Positions 37,072 to 51,100 are shown, counted from the first letter of the stretch. The stretch: DNA of 64,000 bases from Gnetum montanum (GCA_015680685.1 MNCI01036173.1:52310-116309), one strand, 5' to 3'. Notes: generated by a model from the letters alone, not told the origin. Made by a program: numbers and translations.

Positions 37072-37709
37072 GAATGCCTTAGTTACACTTAACCATACCA
37101 ACGAACATCACAAGTGTAATTGAGAAGACAGTAATTTACCTTAAGGCAAGATTCAATTCCTAAAGGACTAATGCACTAGAAATGATAAGGTCCATAAAAT
37201 TCAACTAGATCATGCATGAACACTTTGTGATTTGTATGGTTGGATGTAGGGGTACCTCACCACTCATTAATCATCATTCCCTAGCCTCTTTCTTCTCAAA
37301 GTGCTAATTTTGTAATGTGTCCTATGTCAAAGTATTTGTACAATTGGATTTCTTTGCAATGACTTGGTCATGTGTCTAGTCCTAGTCATTATGTTTTGAA
37401 TGTTAAAGCTATGAGACTAGCTTTATTTAGTCATGGGCAAATGATGAAACAATGAGTGGCAATTTTCATGTCAATTTTATGTCATGGATCTAAGAAGTGT
37501 TTCTCATGCCCTGTGTTTATAGCGTAGTGTATTCAGTTAAGGTTATTGGTCCTCTACAATGAACCATTGCCTTACATGTCAAACTTTGAGGTTTCATGCT
37601 TAATTTCAAGCTCTTTAGGATGATTCCAACTTCTTTCAGATATCCTAGGATTATTCCAGCATGTGTCCTTGGGTTTCAGCTTGTCTTGGAAGCAAAGTTA
37701 CAAAGTGTG

Positions 37710-38537
37710 TGATGAGCTATGAGATACCCCTATGCTCAACCATACAAATATGAGCATTCATGTGTGATTTGGTCAAACTCCAAGGACTAAGTGCTTATGC
37801 ACCTTTACAAAACAAGGATGGGTTAGGCAGTTGTTATCTTCCCAAGCTTACTTGTAAGGCATGATTGTATGGTTAAGTAAACTTGAGATATATGATTTTT
37901 ATGCTCTTTTTATGTTTTATATTCATGGTGCTTAAAGTGGAAAAATGAAATAAATAAATTAATAACTAAATCAATTTAACTAATCAACTAGGCTCTAACT
38001 AGTCCTAACACCAGCATCCGTTTCCACTTGTTAGACACATCCTAAACTAGTGTACCACTGCTGGAATTACCAAACACTGGTCGTTACTAGGTTACCAAGT
38101 GTTCCATGTATGCTCGAAGTGGTCGTACTAAGTGTGCTTACTTACGGAAAATTAATAATTCTCTAAAAACAATCATCAATTAACTAATGAAAGGATTAAA
38201 TAACTATAAATAACATTAAATGCAATAAATAAGCTATTCTGAATGTTGCAAGGTTTATCACAAAGTTCATATTTATTTCCAGATTCAAGGTGTGCTCAGG
38301 TACACAATGCTCGAATAAAGATCCATTCACTTTATGGCTTCTACTGCAGACACTCTAAAATAATTCTAACTTTGGAAAGGAAAAACTATAAGAGTTTGGG
38401 TAAGAGACTAAGAAACTAACTATCCAACCCAAGTGCCCCTGTCTCTTATTTATAGTTAATGAGACAAATTTTGATATCATATGTCCAATATTGCCTGGGA
38501 GGATCTAATATTGCAGACTCGATATCATGACTCATCA
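37710..38537 (-). repeat. Element B 3' LTR
   Basis: 828 bases, aligned with 56598-57453. TATA box on the minus strand near 38450-38462. The outer U3 end has GATATC repeats, of which fewer survive than in the 5' LTR. Confidence 0.92.
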
Positions 38538-38549
38538 TACCCCCATGAC
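38538..38549 (-). other. Element B polypurine tract
   Basis: The minus strand reads GTCATGGGGGTA directly before the LTR start; C has GTCATGGGAGTA at the same place. Confidence 0.7.
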
Positions 38550-40399
38550 TGAATGAAAACTCATCCTCAAGTTTCTTACAAAATATTGGGAAGGTATGGG
38601 ATTATTGACTGAATGACAATATGACAGTGACATGGAATAACAAACTTGAGTGCCCGGTGAACATATCGACAAACATATTACAGCATTAGTGTTCATAACC
38701 ATTATGGTGAACATTATACATAGATGACATCCAGACCCTCATTTGACAGCTTGAAGAGAGAGAGAAGAGAAAGAAAAATGAGGTGCGTTGCTACCGATGT
38801 CAAAGATTGTGCACACCATTGTTCATCCCTGGCCACAAGATTAAGCATGTTCTTTGTGTAACGCTCCAGCTCCAGTCCATCCTAAGTGCTGCCTCCTATC
38901 CTAGTCCATTGTTCATGTGATCACCATCTGCACACACAACACAGTCACGACTTAGCAAGGATAGATAAGACATAATGCAATTGATACCTTGCCTCGTTAT
39001 GAAGCCCATTGGCTAGGCTATGGATATGGCAAATACTGGGTTAGAGGTTTATAACTGATAACTACCTAAGGTGTAGGGGTGAGATAGGTAATGGAATGGA
39101 AAAATTTGCAACTGGTACCCCCACAACTAAGAGCAAACCTCCGATAGCAATAGGATGGAAAATGAAAGAACAAGGAAGATGAGAGAAACAATGATAAGGT
39201 CAATAAAGATGTATAGAAGGGTAGATAAAAATGGATGTCATAGATGGAGTGAATTGAGAAATAGTTGATTGTAAGAAATGTTTAAGGGAAAAGAACTTAA
39301 CAATTGCACCAAAAATGAATGCCAATGGGTCCTCCCCAAAGTAGGCTCTTGCCCTTTATGCCCTGACAAACCCACAAACCAAAGAGTCCATAGGCTCTAG
39401 GAATGACATATGGAAACAATGGTTAACCACTTACCCACAAGAGTTGACCAAAGACTAACAATGCATCAACCAAGATATAGACTAAGTATAAATTGGCAAT
39501 GAGGTGGAATATGGAAAGAAATATGGAAAGAGAAGGGAGCATGGAATAGAATTCCAAAATCAAGGTTGTGTAAAGTCCCTTGTGTATTATGTGGTTAAGG
39601 TGACTTAATAAGATTCAGTCTAAATCCATATTCAAACCAACCACATCCAATGACCTCGCATCAACATAGTTGACCAACCCATCTCCCTATGGCAACAAGG
39701 ATGCTTCCACAAAGCCACCACCATTCCAACAAGAGGAGAACAGAGAAACAGAAAGTGAAGAGGGCCTTAGTTAGAGGGAACCTTCAGGTATGGGTAACAT
39801 GTCTTTCTAGTTCCATAACTAGTGCTTGGAGCCCATGTTCCTTTATCATGTCTAAGGGGTGTGCTTTGAATTCTCACCAGTTTTTTTTTTTTTTTTTTTG
39901 CATGAGAACCACACCATGCAAAGACTTATTTGATTCATTCAACTTCTCGATATTTGGTCAATAGCAAAATGACAGAACCCTGATGAAAAACATCCAAGTA
40001 CCCAAGAGAATAGCCAACACAATTACGTTGAATCCCCTTGAAGTCACATCCTTTTCAATCCATTTGAATCCTTGGATTGAAGAATATTAAGCTACCAATT
40101 CATTAATCAGTTTGTTTAGAAAAAGGGACAGTACAGCTCCAAAACCAAGGGAGACCATAGAGTTAGATGGATGAATGAGTGTCGTGGACTCATTGCCTAT
40201 TTTATTAAAATAACTATATCTTAGCATCAATGTTGAAAGTCAAAGGTAAAAACCAAAGATTAGTAATCAACACTATTATAGTATAATCCACCATCATGAG
40301 CACTTATTATATGACAAGTAAGAGTAAATAAAACAAAATGAAATAAAGAAAGAAATAGTACAAATGTTAACAATGGTGTAAAATAAAAACAAGTAAATA
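38550..40399 (-). other. Element B 3' noncoding region
   Basis: About 1.85 kb aligned with 46313-48180 in C and, from 39817 on, with the left end of A. It contains a T-run at 39881-39899. No protein of its own is visible. Confidence 0.7.
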
Positions 40400-43300
40400 T
40401 GAAAAATGTGTAAAAAAAAAGACAAGAGATTGAGGGCTTAGAATGCTTAGCATTGGTGGCCATCTCCCCCATGATTGAGTTGGAAGGAGGAGATCCAAAA
40501 TAGTGAGCAAGGTTGTCCATTAACAGAGGTAGTATCAGTACTGGCTATTTTAGGCTCATGAAAAGGGTTGGTTTGTTGGATGTTAACCAATAATTTGTTA
40601 TTTGGGCTTTCAGGTTTATAGATCATCATGGCCCCTGAAGGGAAAGTTTCATGAATGATATAAGGTCCTTCCTGCAATGTTTGAAATTTAGTTCATTGTG
40701 ACACATGTATGGGATTCCAATATAGAACCTTATCTCCTGGTTGGTATTTGACCTTCCTAATCCTTAGGTCATGACGTTGTTTGTTAAAGGCCTTGTGCAG
40801 TTCATTAGATGACAGGGCGGCTAATCAATTTTCATCTAGCAAGTTAAGGTTCATTAACTGTTCTTTTTGTGCTAGACTGAGGTCAAGGTTGAGGTCACAT
40901 GCTGTAGATAGTGTATGGAGCTCAGCCTAGATAGGAAGTGTTGGAAGTTTACCATACACTAACTCATAGGGAGAATAGCCTATAGGGAGTTTTCATGTGG
41001 ACCAGTATGCCCAAAGAGCATTGTTTAGTTTGATGCCCTAGTCTTGCCTATATTTGCTAATTGTTCATGTCAACATTTTTGTGATCTCCCTATTGGTGAC
41101 TTCTACTTGGCCATTTTCTTAAGGATGATCTGGTGTATTTAGTTTATGTTAAACTCCTAAGTGTTGCATCAACTTTCAAAAAGTCGCACCTATAAAATGT
41201 GTACCATTGTTAGAAATAAGTGCACAAGGCATGCCAAACCTATTTACAATTTGTTGTTGAACAAATCATGCAACGATAAATGATGTACAGTCTATAACAG
41301 TGGCTACTTCTGCCCACTTTGTAAAATAGTCAACAACAATAACAATGTAGCCTTTTCTATTGGACATTGGTGTAATAGGCCCCATAAAATCAATTTCCCA
41401 TATGTCGAAGGGTTATAAAGGTTGAATCCATTATTTTGGACCCTCCATTCTAGCAGTCATTCCCCCATCGCATTGGTAGTGCTCACAAGATTGGATGAAG
41501 TGATGAGCATCTTAGAACATTGTAGGGCAATAATATCCTACAAGCAAGATTTTAATGGTTGTTCATCTCCCAATGTAATGACCCCCACAAGGGCCCTCAT
41601 GAGCATCTTAGAGAACTCACAACTAATCTACATCGGGAACACACCATCAGATCAAGCCATCGAAACATACCTTATAAAGACGTCCATTAATTTCCATGAA
41701 ATATTTGGCTCGGTGAAGAAACTATTATTTCTTTTTATCGTCTACCTCTTGTGATGTTTCTTATGTGAGAAGATAAGTAAGAATGCTACTATACCAATTT
41801 GTATCTATGGTTAATTGATTATTTATTACACCTGCAAAGAGGATTTCATTGGGGAAATGGTTAGAAATTGGATATTTGTCCTTTTTGTTGTCCCATCGTA
41901 ATCAAGATAAATGATCAGCAACAACATTCTTGGTGCCTTTACGATCGATCATCGTAAGATCAAACTTTTGTAAAATCACAATCCATCTTATGATGCAAGG
42001 GCTCACCATTGGTTTGTTCATCAAGAACCAAATTACACTATGATCTGTGTGTACAAATATCTTATAGCCCAATACATAGTGCCTAAATTTTTCTAGTGCA
42101 AACACCACAGCCATTAACTCTTTTTCGGTTGTGGTGTAGTTGAGTTGTGCACTAGAAATACTTCAACCTGCATAGTGAATGTAGTAGGGATGTTTTTGGT
42201 CATCTAACTGTGTAAGTACAGCTCCTAATGCAAAGTTGGACATGTCAGTTATTATATGGAATGGTCTAGACCAGCCAAGACCTTGTAGAATGGGTGTTTC
42301 TACAAACTTCGGTTTCAAAGTTTGGAAACCTAGTTCACACTCTTTGGTCCATTCGAAAGGTACATCCTTTTTTGTTAATTCTACCAATGATTTTGCAACC
42401 TTCAAAAAGTTCTCTATGAAGCATTTATAATAGCCAGTATGTCCAAGGAATGATCGAATGTCCTTTATTGTTTCAGGTTGATGAGTGATTCCTTGGATGA
42501 CCTTAATCTTTTTAGGATCTACCTCTATCCCTATTTGTGAAATCTTATGCCCTAATACTATACCTTCTTAGACCATTAAATGGATTTTTTGCCAATTGAG
42601 CCTTAAATTAGTTTCAACACATTGTTTTAGTACTTGCTCTAATCGATCCAATGCTTGTTCAAAGTCTGCTCCGTAGGTGGAGAAATCATGCATAAAGACC
42701 TCCACACCATTTTCTATTTGCTACTAAAATATACTTAGAATAAAATGTTGAAACATTGCAGGAGCATTCCATAAGCCAAACGACATCTTCCTATATGCAA
42801 ATGTCCCCCAAGGACTTGTGAATGTAGTCTTGGCTTGGTCTTCTAGTGCTATTTGAATTTGATTGTATTCACTGTAACCATCCAGAAAACTATAATAGCA
42901 ATTCCCTACAATGGTATCTAAGACTTGGTCGACGAATGGCAATGGGAAATGGTCTTTAAATGTTGCCATGTTTACTAGCCTAAAGTCTATACACACCCTC
43001 CATTTACCTTCCTTTTTAGGGACAATGACTAATGGGCTAACCAACTCACTATCAGTAATGGGGTAGATAAACCTGGCTTTTAGAAGTTGTTCAATTTCTT
43101 CTTTAACCACTTGCTTAAGCTTTGGGTTCAATCGCCTCTATGGTTATCATCAATGCTTTATGGAGGGGTTCGTGTAAATTCTATGTTGGCATATCCTAGG
43201 ATCTATTCTGGTTAATTTGGGATATGATCAAGTAAAGGCTTTCGACCATCTATTTACTATCTTGAGCAATCTTTCCTTTTGTTGAGGAGCAAGCTTAGCG

Positions 43301-43600
43301 TTAATGATTACCGATTTTTCATTTTCAAGAAATATGTACTCTATATTGGTGGGCAATGGTTTTAACTCAAAGGGCTCTTGCTTAAACTTGCCAGGGATTT
43401 TCAACTTTTTGAGGTTGGTATTTTTTATGTCAGGGCTTGGAAGTTGGCAATGGACTTGCTCTAATGTATCTATGCTATCAATATAGGCGTAAGTCAAACT
43501 CTCAGTTGGTTCCATGCATAGAGTTGAATGGCTCTCTTGGTCAGCTATCAGCCACTGGGTGCCCTCATATCTTGTGGCTGCTACATACATGCATCTTTGT
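40400..43600 (-). pseudogene. Element B pol relic: RT, RNase H and integrase
   Basis: Pre-RT (43228-43590) and RT (42724-43131, KEEIEQLLKARFIYPITDSE and then KWRVCIDFRLVN, DGYSEYNQIQIALEDQ). The active site near 42690 reads FMHDF instead of FMDDF, so the catalytic Asp is lost. RNase H at 41902-42405 has VFALEKFRHYVLGYKIFVHT. Integrase spans about 40430-41880 with the GPY-type end in 40447-40677 (EGPYIIHETFPSGAMMIYKP) and the tail MDNLAHYFGSPPSNSIMGE. Confidence 0.88.
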
Positions 43601-44110
43601 ATGTTAGTTATTTATGCACACTAGTTACATGCAGGTAATGTTAAGCATTGTACAAACTAGGCCTTCTACACATAGTTGCACCCTGTGTCACTGTATGTGA
43701 TGCGTGGAACTTTCTTCTTCTCGATCTTTCCAAATATATTTTCCTTTGATATTTCTAGGAAAAGATCACGTATTCCTAGGTGTGCATCAATCATGCTTAG
43801 CCATGCTCTTACCATTATGATTGGGAAGTCTCCCTTATAGTTATTGACATGAATCACTAGGAAATTAGCTAGATATGACCATCCACAAATAGTCGTGACA
43901 ATGTCCTTCACTAGTCCTAATGGGATAGTGATAGACTGGTCGGCCAACTCTAAACGAATGTTACTCTTTTTTAGTGGAGGCAAGTTCCAGGCTTTGTACA
44001 TTTCTTAAGAGATTAAGTTAACACTAGAACCTGAATCCAAAAGAGCTTTGCAAGGCTCATTCCCAATGATTTGTAAATAAATAAGAGGACTTTCAGGATT
44101 AGAGAATCTT
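43601..44110 (-). pseudogene. Element B protease relic
   Basis: The active site segment LLDSGSSVNLIS is encoded near 44005-44045, with one stop just after it, followed by EMYKAWNLPPLKKSNIRLEL in 43666-44001. The DSG triad is intact, unlike in A. Confidence 0.8.
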
Positions 44111-45656
44111 CTGGGAAGATGGCCAACTTTAATCCAATTGGTGACGGCATGGGATGCAATTTTTGGTTTGAAGGGAGTTCCAAAGTTTCAAATGATGGTG
44201 AGGCATTTGGAGAATTAGCCGCTTGTGGCTGTAGGGACTTGGTTGGACTCTTGGTTCTAAAGAAAGGTCTCTTCTTTGTGCGGTTTTCTGAACCAACAAT
44301 AGGTTGAGGATTGATAGCCCTTGTAGCGTTAAATTGCTACAGCTGGGTAAGAAGCTCACCCTACATAGTTGGAGCAAGTGGTAATGGAGCTAAGGATGGA
44401 AGAGATGCAGTCGGATGAGAAGGATAGTATGTTTGTGGAACATCACTCCTAGGAGAAGGAGTTCTATAGTACTTGTGGATTTGGTAGTGCGGTGGAGGAG
44501 CAACATGATTGATGGAGTCATGTGAAGAGATCGACTGTTGAATGTAGTACCCGCATGGGTCAAGTTGACGGTAAGGGTACTATTGATGTGGTAGTGGCAT
44601 TCCCCATGATTGTGGATGTTGCCATTGTTGCTATTGTTTATTTGGTTGTGGTGGAGCTCCACTTGGATAATATGTCAAGGNCTGTTCATTTGGTTGTGGT
44701 GGAGCTCCACTTGGATAATATGTCAAGGGTTGGTGGAACTGCCTTGGATTACCCTGAGGGTAAGGTAACCTTCAAGGTGCTTGCCATTTGTTTAATCGTG
44801 GGTTTAGTGCATACACCCTAAACTCTTGCAAATGTGACACTACTAGGCAACATCCTTTAGGATGGTCATATTGGCATATCTCACATCCACCATCATTGTC
44901 TGTGTTTGAATCCACAACCTCCTCAATGATGGCAACTCTGCCTTTACCTTTGTTACATGCATATTCAGCTTCTTTCTTTTTCCTCCTCTCATAGTCACTA
45001 CTTTGTTCTCTAGTCTCCTCTACTATTTTTAGAATAGTATGAAATTTATCATCTAGGGAGTTCCATATTTGATCTACCCTTGCCGATACTTTTGATGCAA
45101 ATTTTTGAATGGGCAAAGTTTCCTATTCACCATCTCTCCAAGTGGTGACTCTTCTTCATCTTCACAAAATCTAACTTCCTTCTTTCAGAGGGAAGGGTTG
45201 TTGTATTCCTCTGCACTTTCTCTTTTCCTTAACTCACCTTCCTCCTTGGCAACTTACTCTAACAATCTTTGTATTTGATGAGCTCTAAGCTTAGATAGCC
45301 TTCCTTAGGCATAAGCCCCAAGGATTCTTTGCATCTCGTACCTAAGCCCATCTACGAGATGGCATAGTTGTTCCCTTTGTGAGTAACCATGGCCAGGGCA
45401 ACGATGTAATAATGCATAATATCTACCCATGATAGCATCCAAGGGTTCATGTCCTCCTTATTTCCATCCTTGGATTTGCTTACGCAGGTTGGATACTTAT
45501 GAGTATGTTTGATACTTATCATTGAATAGCTCTAACATGGTACTCCATCGACTAATGGATTCTGATTCTAAGGATTGGTACCAACTTTCTGCTTCCTTGA
45601 TTAGTATTCATGGAAATAAATTTAGTTTTTTCCACTTGTTTTCTATATTTTTCAAG
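44111..45656 (-). pseudogene. Element B gag relic, C-terminal part
   Basis: Contains the coiled segment KFASKVSARVDQIWNSLDDK and a knuckle-like CEICQYDHPKGCC (44772-45116), then a Pro/His-rich tail. A single N at 44691 has duplicated flanks. Element C is inserted at 45656, and gag continues at 55390. Confidence 0.8.
44641..44740. other. Assembly join: single N with duplicated flank
   Basis: About 40 bases ending TATGTCAAGG at 44690 recur right after N 44691. Confidence 0.8.
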
Positions 45657-46300
45657 TGATGAGCGGCGAGGTACCCCTACGCTCAACCATATGAATATGA
45701 GCATTTCATGCACGATCCGATCGAATTCCAAGGACTAAGTCCTTATGCGCCCTTGTGGAACAAGGACGAGTTGGTTGATCATTGTCTTCCCAAGCTTACC
45801 TATATGTCATGATTGTATGGTTAAGTAAGCTTGAGGCATATGATTTTTATAGCTTTTATGTTTTTATGTCCTACACTAGTAGGGAAGGAGAGAGGTAACT
45901 AAGTGACTAATTTAACTTAACTACTCATTAACTAAGTTCTAACTAATCCTAACNAAGAAAATAAAATAAAAGAAATGCATGAGAAAGCAAATCTCAAATG
46001 CTGCAAGGATGAATCAAAGAGCTTGTCTTTATTGTCATACATAAGGTGTGCTCAGGTACACAATGCTCGAATAAAGATCCATCCATACTTAGACCTCCTG
46101 CTATGGGCACTTGGAAAATGCTCTAACTTTCAAACAAACTACAAGAGTATCGCTACTTGACTGCTAAAAGACTTTTTTAAATTGTGCGCCTGGGCACTGT
46201 ATTTATAGGCTTGGAATCAACTACTCTAATAATTAGAATAAACTGCTAGAGTAACTGCTCTAATAATTAGAATAACTACTAGAGCAACTTGCTCTCATCA
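45657..46300 (-). repeat. Element C 3' LTR, with an assembly loss at N 45954
   Basis: 644 bases against 806 in the 5' LTR. Most of the missing part is at N 45954, where the text jumps from CTAATCCTAAC to the region after the CCAGCATCTATTCCC segment. Its U3 has one more copy of a CTCTAATAATTAGAATAA segment than the 5' LTR. TATA box on the minus strand near 46195-46206. Confidence 0.9.
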
Positions 46301-48179
46301 TACTCCCATGACTGAATGAAAACTTGTCCTCGAGTTCCTTATAAAATATTGGGAAGGTATGGGATTATTGACTAATTAACAACTAACGGTGGAATGGGAT
46401 GATAGACTCAACGTGCCCAATGAACAGATCAATAAGCATATTACAACATTAGTGTTCATGACCATTGTGGTGAACTCTCATACATAAATGACATCCAAGC
46501 CTTTATTTGGCAGCTTGTAGAGAGAGAGAGAAAAAAATGAAGCATGTTGCCGCTAATACTAAGATTATGGCTTCCGTTGTTTATCCATAGCCACACCACT
46601 AAACTTGCTTCTTTCGTAAATGCTCTAGTTTTGGTCCATCCTGAGTGCTTCCTCCAACCCTAGTCCATTGTTTATATAACCACTATCTACACACACAACA
46701 TAGTCACAAATGAGCAAGGATAGATAATCCACAATGCAGTTGATACCTTGCCTTGATATGAAGTGCATTGGCTGAGTTCTGGTTATGGTAGAAACTGGTT
46801 CAAAGATTTATCACTGGTGACTACCCAAGGTGTAGGGGTTAGGTGAATAGTAAAATGGAAAAAATTGAAAAATTTGTGCTATGGCTCCCATGACTAAGAG
46901 CAAACCTCCAGTAGCTATAAGATGGAAAAATATGAGGAACAAGAAAGATGGGAAAAATAACAATAGAAATGCCAATAAAATGGATGTCATGGATGGGGAT
47001 GAAACAAGAAATGATTGATTGCAAGAAATGTTTAAGGAAAAGAAGTTAACAATTGCACCAAAAAAGGAATGCCAGTGGGTCCTCTCCAAAGCAGGCTCAT
47101 GCCTTTTATGCCCTAACAAACCCACAAACCAAAGAGTCCATAGGCTCTAGAAATGTCATTTGGAAGCAAGAGTTAAAAACTTACCAATAAGAATTCACCA
47201 AAAAAAAAAACAATGCATCCACCCAAAAATGGACTAATGATAGAACCGGCAATGAGGTAGAAAAATGGGGAGAAAGATGGAGAGGAGAGAATGGAATGGA
47301 ATCCCAAGAACAAGGTTGTGTAAAGTCCCTTGTGTATTTTATGGTTAATGTGACTAAGTAGAATTCATCCCAAATCCATACTTAAACAAACCACATCCAA
47401 TGACCTCGCATCAACACACTTGACCAATCCATCCACTTGAAGCAACAAGAATGCTACCACAAAGATTCACCACCATTCTGAGGAGAGCGAGATGGGGAAG
47501 CAAGATGTGAGAAAGAGCCTTAGTTAGAGGAAACCTTTAGGTATGGGTAACATATCTTTCCAGTTCCATAACTAGTGCTTGTACACATATTGCTTTATTA
47601 TGTCTAAGGGATGTGCTTTGAATTCTCACATCTTTTTTTTATGTTTATGTGTGAGAATCACACCATGCAAAGACTTATTTTTATTCACTCAACTTCCTGA
47701 TATTTGAACAATGTTAGAATGGTGGAAAACCCAAGAAAAAGCATCCAAGCACCTAAGAGAATGGCCAGCACCAATGCATCAAATCCCCTTGAAGTCACAC
47801 CCTTTTCAACCTTTGAGTCTTTCCTTGGTTTGAAAAATACCCAACCACCAATTCATTAAAAGTTTACTTCAAAAAAGAGGGACTGTATAGTTCTAAGCCA
47901 AAGGAGACCATAGAGTTGTATGGATGAGTGGACAACATTGACTCATTGCCTGTTTTACCAAAAAAAACCATATCTTAATATCAACATCATAATTCAAAGG
48001 TAAAAATAAAACATTAGCAATCAATATGATATAATTCAATCCACCATCATGAGCACTTATTGGATGACAAATAAAAGTAAATCAAGCAAACAAAGAAATA
48101 GTAAAAATATGAACGATGGTGTAAAACAAAAATAAGAAAAGTTGGAAAAATGTCTAAAACAAAAACGTGTAAAACAAAA
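46301..48179 (-). other. Element C purine tract and 3' noncoding region
   Basis: GTCATGGGAGTA (minus strand, 46301-46312) adjoins the LTR. The rest aligns with 38550-40399 of B and holds no recognisable gene. Confidence 0.7.
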
Positions 48180-51100
48180 ATTCAAAAAAACTGAGGGCCT
48201 AGAATGGTTCGCATAGGTAGCCATCTCTCCCATGATTGAGTTGGAAGGAGAAGATCTAAAATAGTGAGCAAGGTTGTCCACTAACAGAGGTAGCATGTGT
48301 ACTAGCTATCCTAAGCTCATGAAAAGGTTTGGTTTATTGCATGTTGACCAACAGTTTCTTGTCTGGGCTCTCAAGTTTGTATATTGTCATGGCCCCTGAA
48401 GGAAAAGTTACGTAAATAATATAAGGTCCTGTCCACAATGTTTGAAATTTAGTATGTTGTGGCACATGTGTGGGATTCCAATAGAGAACCTTATCTCTTG
48501 GTTGATATTTAACTTTCCTAATCCTTAGGTCATGATGTTACTTATTGAATGCCTTGTGCAATTTGTTAGATGACAAAGCAACTAGTCAGCTTTCATTTAG
48601 CAAGTTAAGGGTTACTAACCATTGTTTCTATGCTAGATCAAGGTCAAGGTTGAGGTCACATGCCATGGATAGTATACATAGCTCAGTTTGAATGGGAAGT
48701 GTTGGTAATTTACCGTACACTAACTCATAGGGAGAGTAGCCTGTAGGGAGTTTCCATGTGGAGCAGTATGCCCAAAGAGCATCATTCAATTTAGTGCTCC
48801 AGTCTCGCCTAAACTTGCTAATGGTTCTTATCAATATCTTCATAATCTCCCTATTGGTGACTTCTGCTTGACTGTTCACTTGGGGGTGGTATGGTGTAGT
48901 CAATTTATGCTCAACCCCTAAGCATTGCATTAATTTCCAAAAAGTTGCACCTGTGAAGTGTGCACCATTGTCTAAAATAAGTGCACGCGGCATACCAAAC
49001 TTGTTTATGATTTGTTGTTTAACAATTCGTGCAACTATAGATGATGAACAATCTTTAACATCAGCTGCTTCGGCCCATTTTGTTTGGTAATCAATAGCAA
49101 CAATGATATAGGCTTTTCCATTAGACATTGGTGTAATTGGCCCCATAAAATCAATTCCCCAAATGTTGAAAGGTTCTAACAATTGGATCCATTATTGCAA
49201 ACCCTCCATTCTAGCAGTCATTCACCCTTCACGTTGACAATGCTCACAAGATTGGACGAATTGATGGGCATCCTGAAATAATGTAGGCCAATAATATCCT
49301 ACAAGTAGGATCTTGATGGTCGTTCATCTCCCAACATAATGACCCCCACAAGGACCCTCATGAGTGTCTTCGAGAATTCATAGTTGATCTATATCAGGAA
49401 CACACCATCGAACCAAGCCATCAAGACACACTTTCTAAAGTTTCCCATTGATCTCTATAAAGTACTTGGCTCAGTGACAAAACTGTTGTTTCTTCTTAAG
49501 GTTTAACTCTTGTGGTATTTGTGGGGTGAGGAGATAGGTAAGAATGCTACTGTACCAGTTTGTCTCCATGGGTGATTGATTATTCACTACACCAGCAAAG
49601 AGGAATTCATCAGGGAAATAATCAAAAATTGAATACTCATCCTCTTTGTTGTCCCATCACAACAGAGATGAATTATGAGCAACTACGTTCTCAGTGCCTT
49701 TGCGATTGATCATTGTTAAATCGAACTCTTGTAAGATTACAAGCCATTGTATGATACGAGGGCTTACCATTGGCTTATTCATGAAGAACCAGATTGCACT
49801 ATGATCTGTATGCATATATACTTTATATCCCAATACATAGTGTCTAAAATTTCCTAGTGCAAAAACTACAGCCATTAATTCTTTCTCTGTGGTAGTGTAG
49901 TTAAGTTGTGCTCCAGCGATACTTCTACTTGCACAGTGGATGTAATAAGGATGCTTCTAGTCATCTAACTGTGTAAGTACGGCTCCTAAAACATAGTTGG
50001 ATGCGTCAGTCATGATATGGAATGGTTTGGACTAGTCAGGAGCTTGTAGAATGGGTGTTTCTACTAGCTTCTATTTTAGAGTTTGGAAAGCTAATTTGCA
50101 TTCCCTGGTCCACTCGAAAGGTATGTCCTTTTTCATTAATTCCACCAATGGTTTGGCAACCTTTGAAAAGTTCTTAATAAATCTCCTATAGTAGCCAGTA
50201 TGTCTAAGGAATGACTGAATATCTTTGATAGTTTCGAGTTGATAGGTAATTCCTTAGATAATTTTGATTTTCTCGAGATTTACCTCTATCCCTGTGTGTG
50301 AGATTTTGTGCCCTAGTACTATACCCTCTTGGACCATCAAATGGCTTTTCTGCCAATTGAGCCTCAAATTGGTTTCTGGACATCTTTTTAACACTTGCCT
50401 TAATCGGTCCAAGGCTTGATCAAAGTTTGCTCCATAGGTGGAGAAATCGTCCATAAAGACTTCTACATCATTTCCTATCTATTGTTGGAAGATGCTTAGA
50501 ACTAGTCGTTGAAATGTTGCAGGGGCATTGCACAAGCCAAACGACATCTGTTTGTATGCAAATGTTCCCTAAGGACAAGTGAACGTAGTCTTGGCTTGGT
50601 CTTCTGGGGCTATTTGTATTTGATTATATCCACTATATCCATCCAGAAAATTGTAGTAGCGATGCCCTACGATGGTGTCTAAGACTTGGTCAACAAATGG
50701 CAACGGAAAGTGATCTTTGAATGTTGCCATATTCAATAGCCTAAAATCTATGCACACCCTCCATTTTCCTCCCTTTTTAGGCACAATAACTAAGGGGCTA
50801 ACCCATTCGCTATCAGCAATGGGAAATATGAACCCAGCCTTGAGAAGCTGTTTGATTTCTTCCTTGACTAGTTGCTTCAACTTTGGGTTCAAACATCTCT
50901 ACGGTTGTCTTCGAGGCTTCATGGAGGGGTTGGTGTAAATCCTATGTTGGCATATCCTAGGATCTATTCCAGTTAATTTTGGATATGACCAAGCGAAGGA
51001 TTTTGACCATCTATTAATTACCTTCAGTAGTTCTTCTTTCTGTTGAGGAGCAAGCTTAGCATTGATAATTACTGATTTTCTATTTTTAAGGAATGTGTAT

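Larger units (their letters stand above)
36636..37269 (+). repeat. Solo LTR G of the A/B/C family, plus orientation
   Basis: Begins TGATGAGTCATG and ends GGTACCTCACCACTCATTA, the reverse of the A/B/C LTR layout, with a TATA box 98 bases from its start as in B. Five-base flanks GTCAT (36631-36635) and ATCAT (37270-37274) match except for one transition, which fits a target duplication. No internal region adjoins it. A 51-base gap lies inside. Confidence 0.75.
36190..37709 (+). repeat. Element F 3' LTR, first part
   Basis: Inferred to start at TGGGTATGTG just after the purine tract. It contains the solo LTR G and ends where element B is inserted. The LTR-like text that resumes at 57454 is taken as its continuation. 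No second copy is available to fix its ends. Confidence 0.5.
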
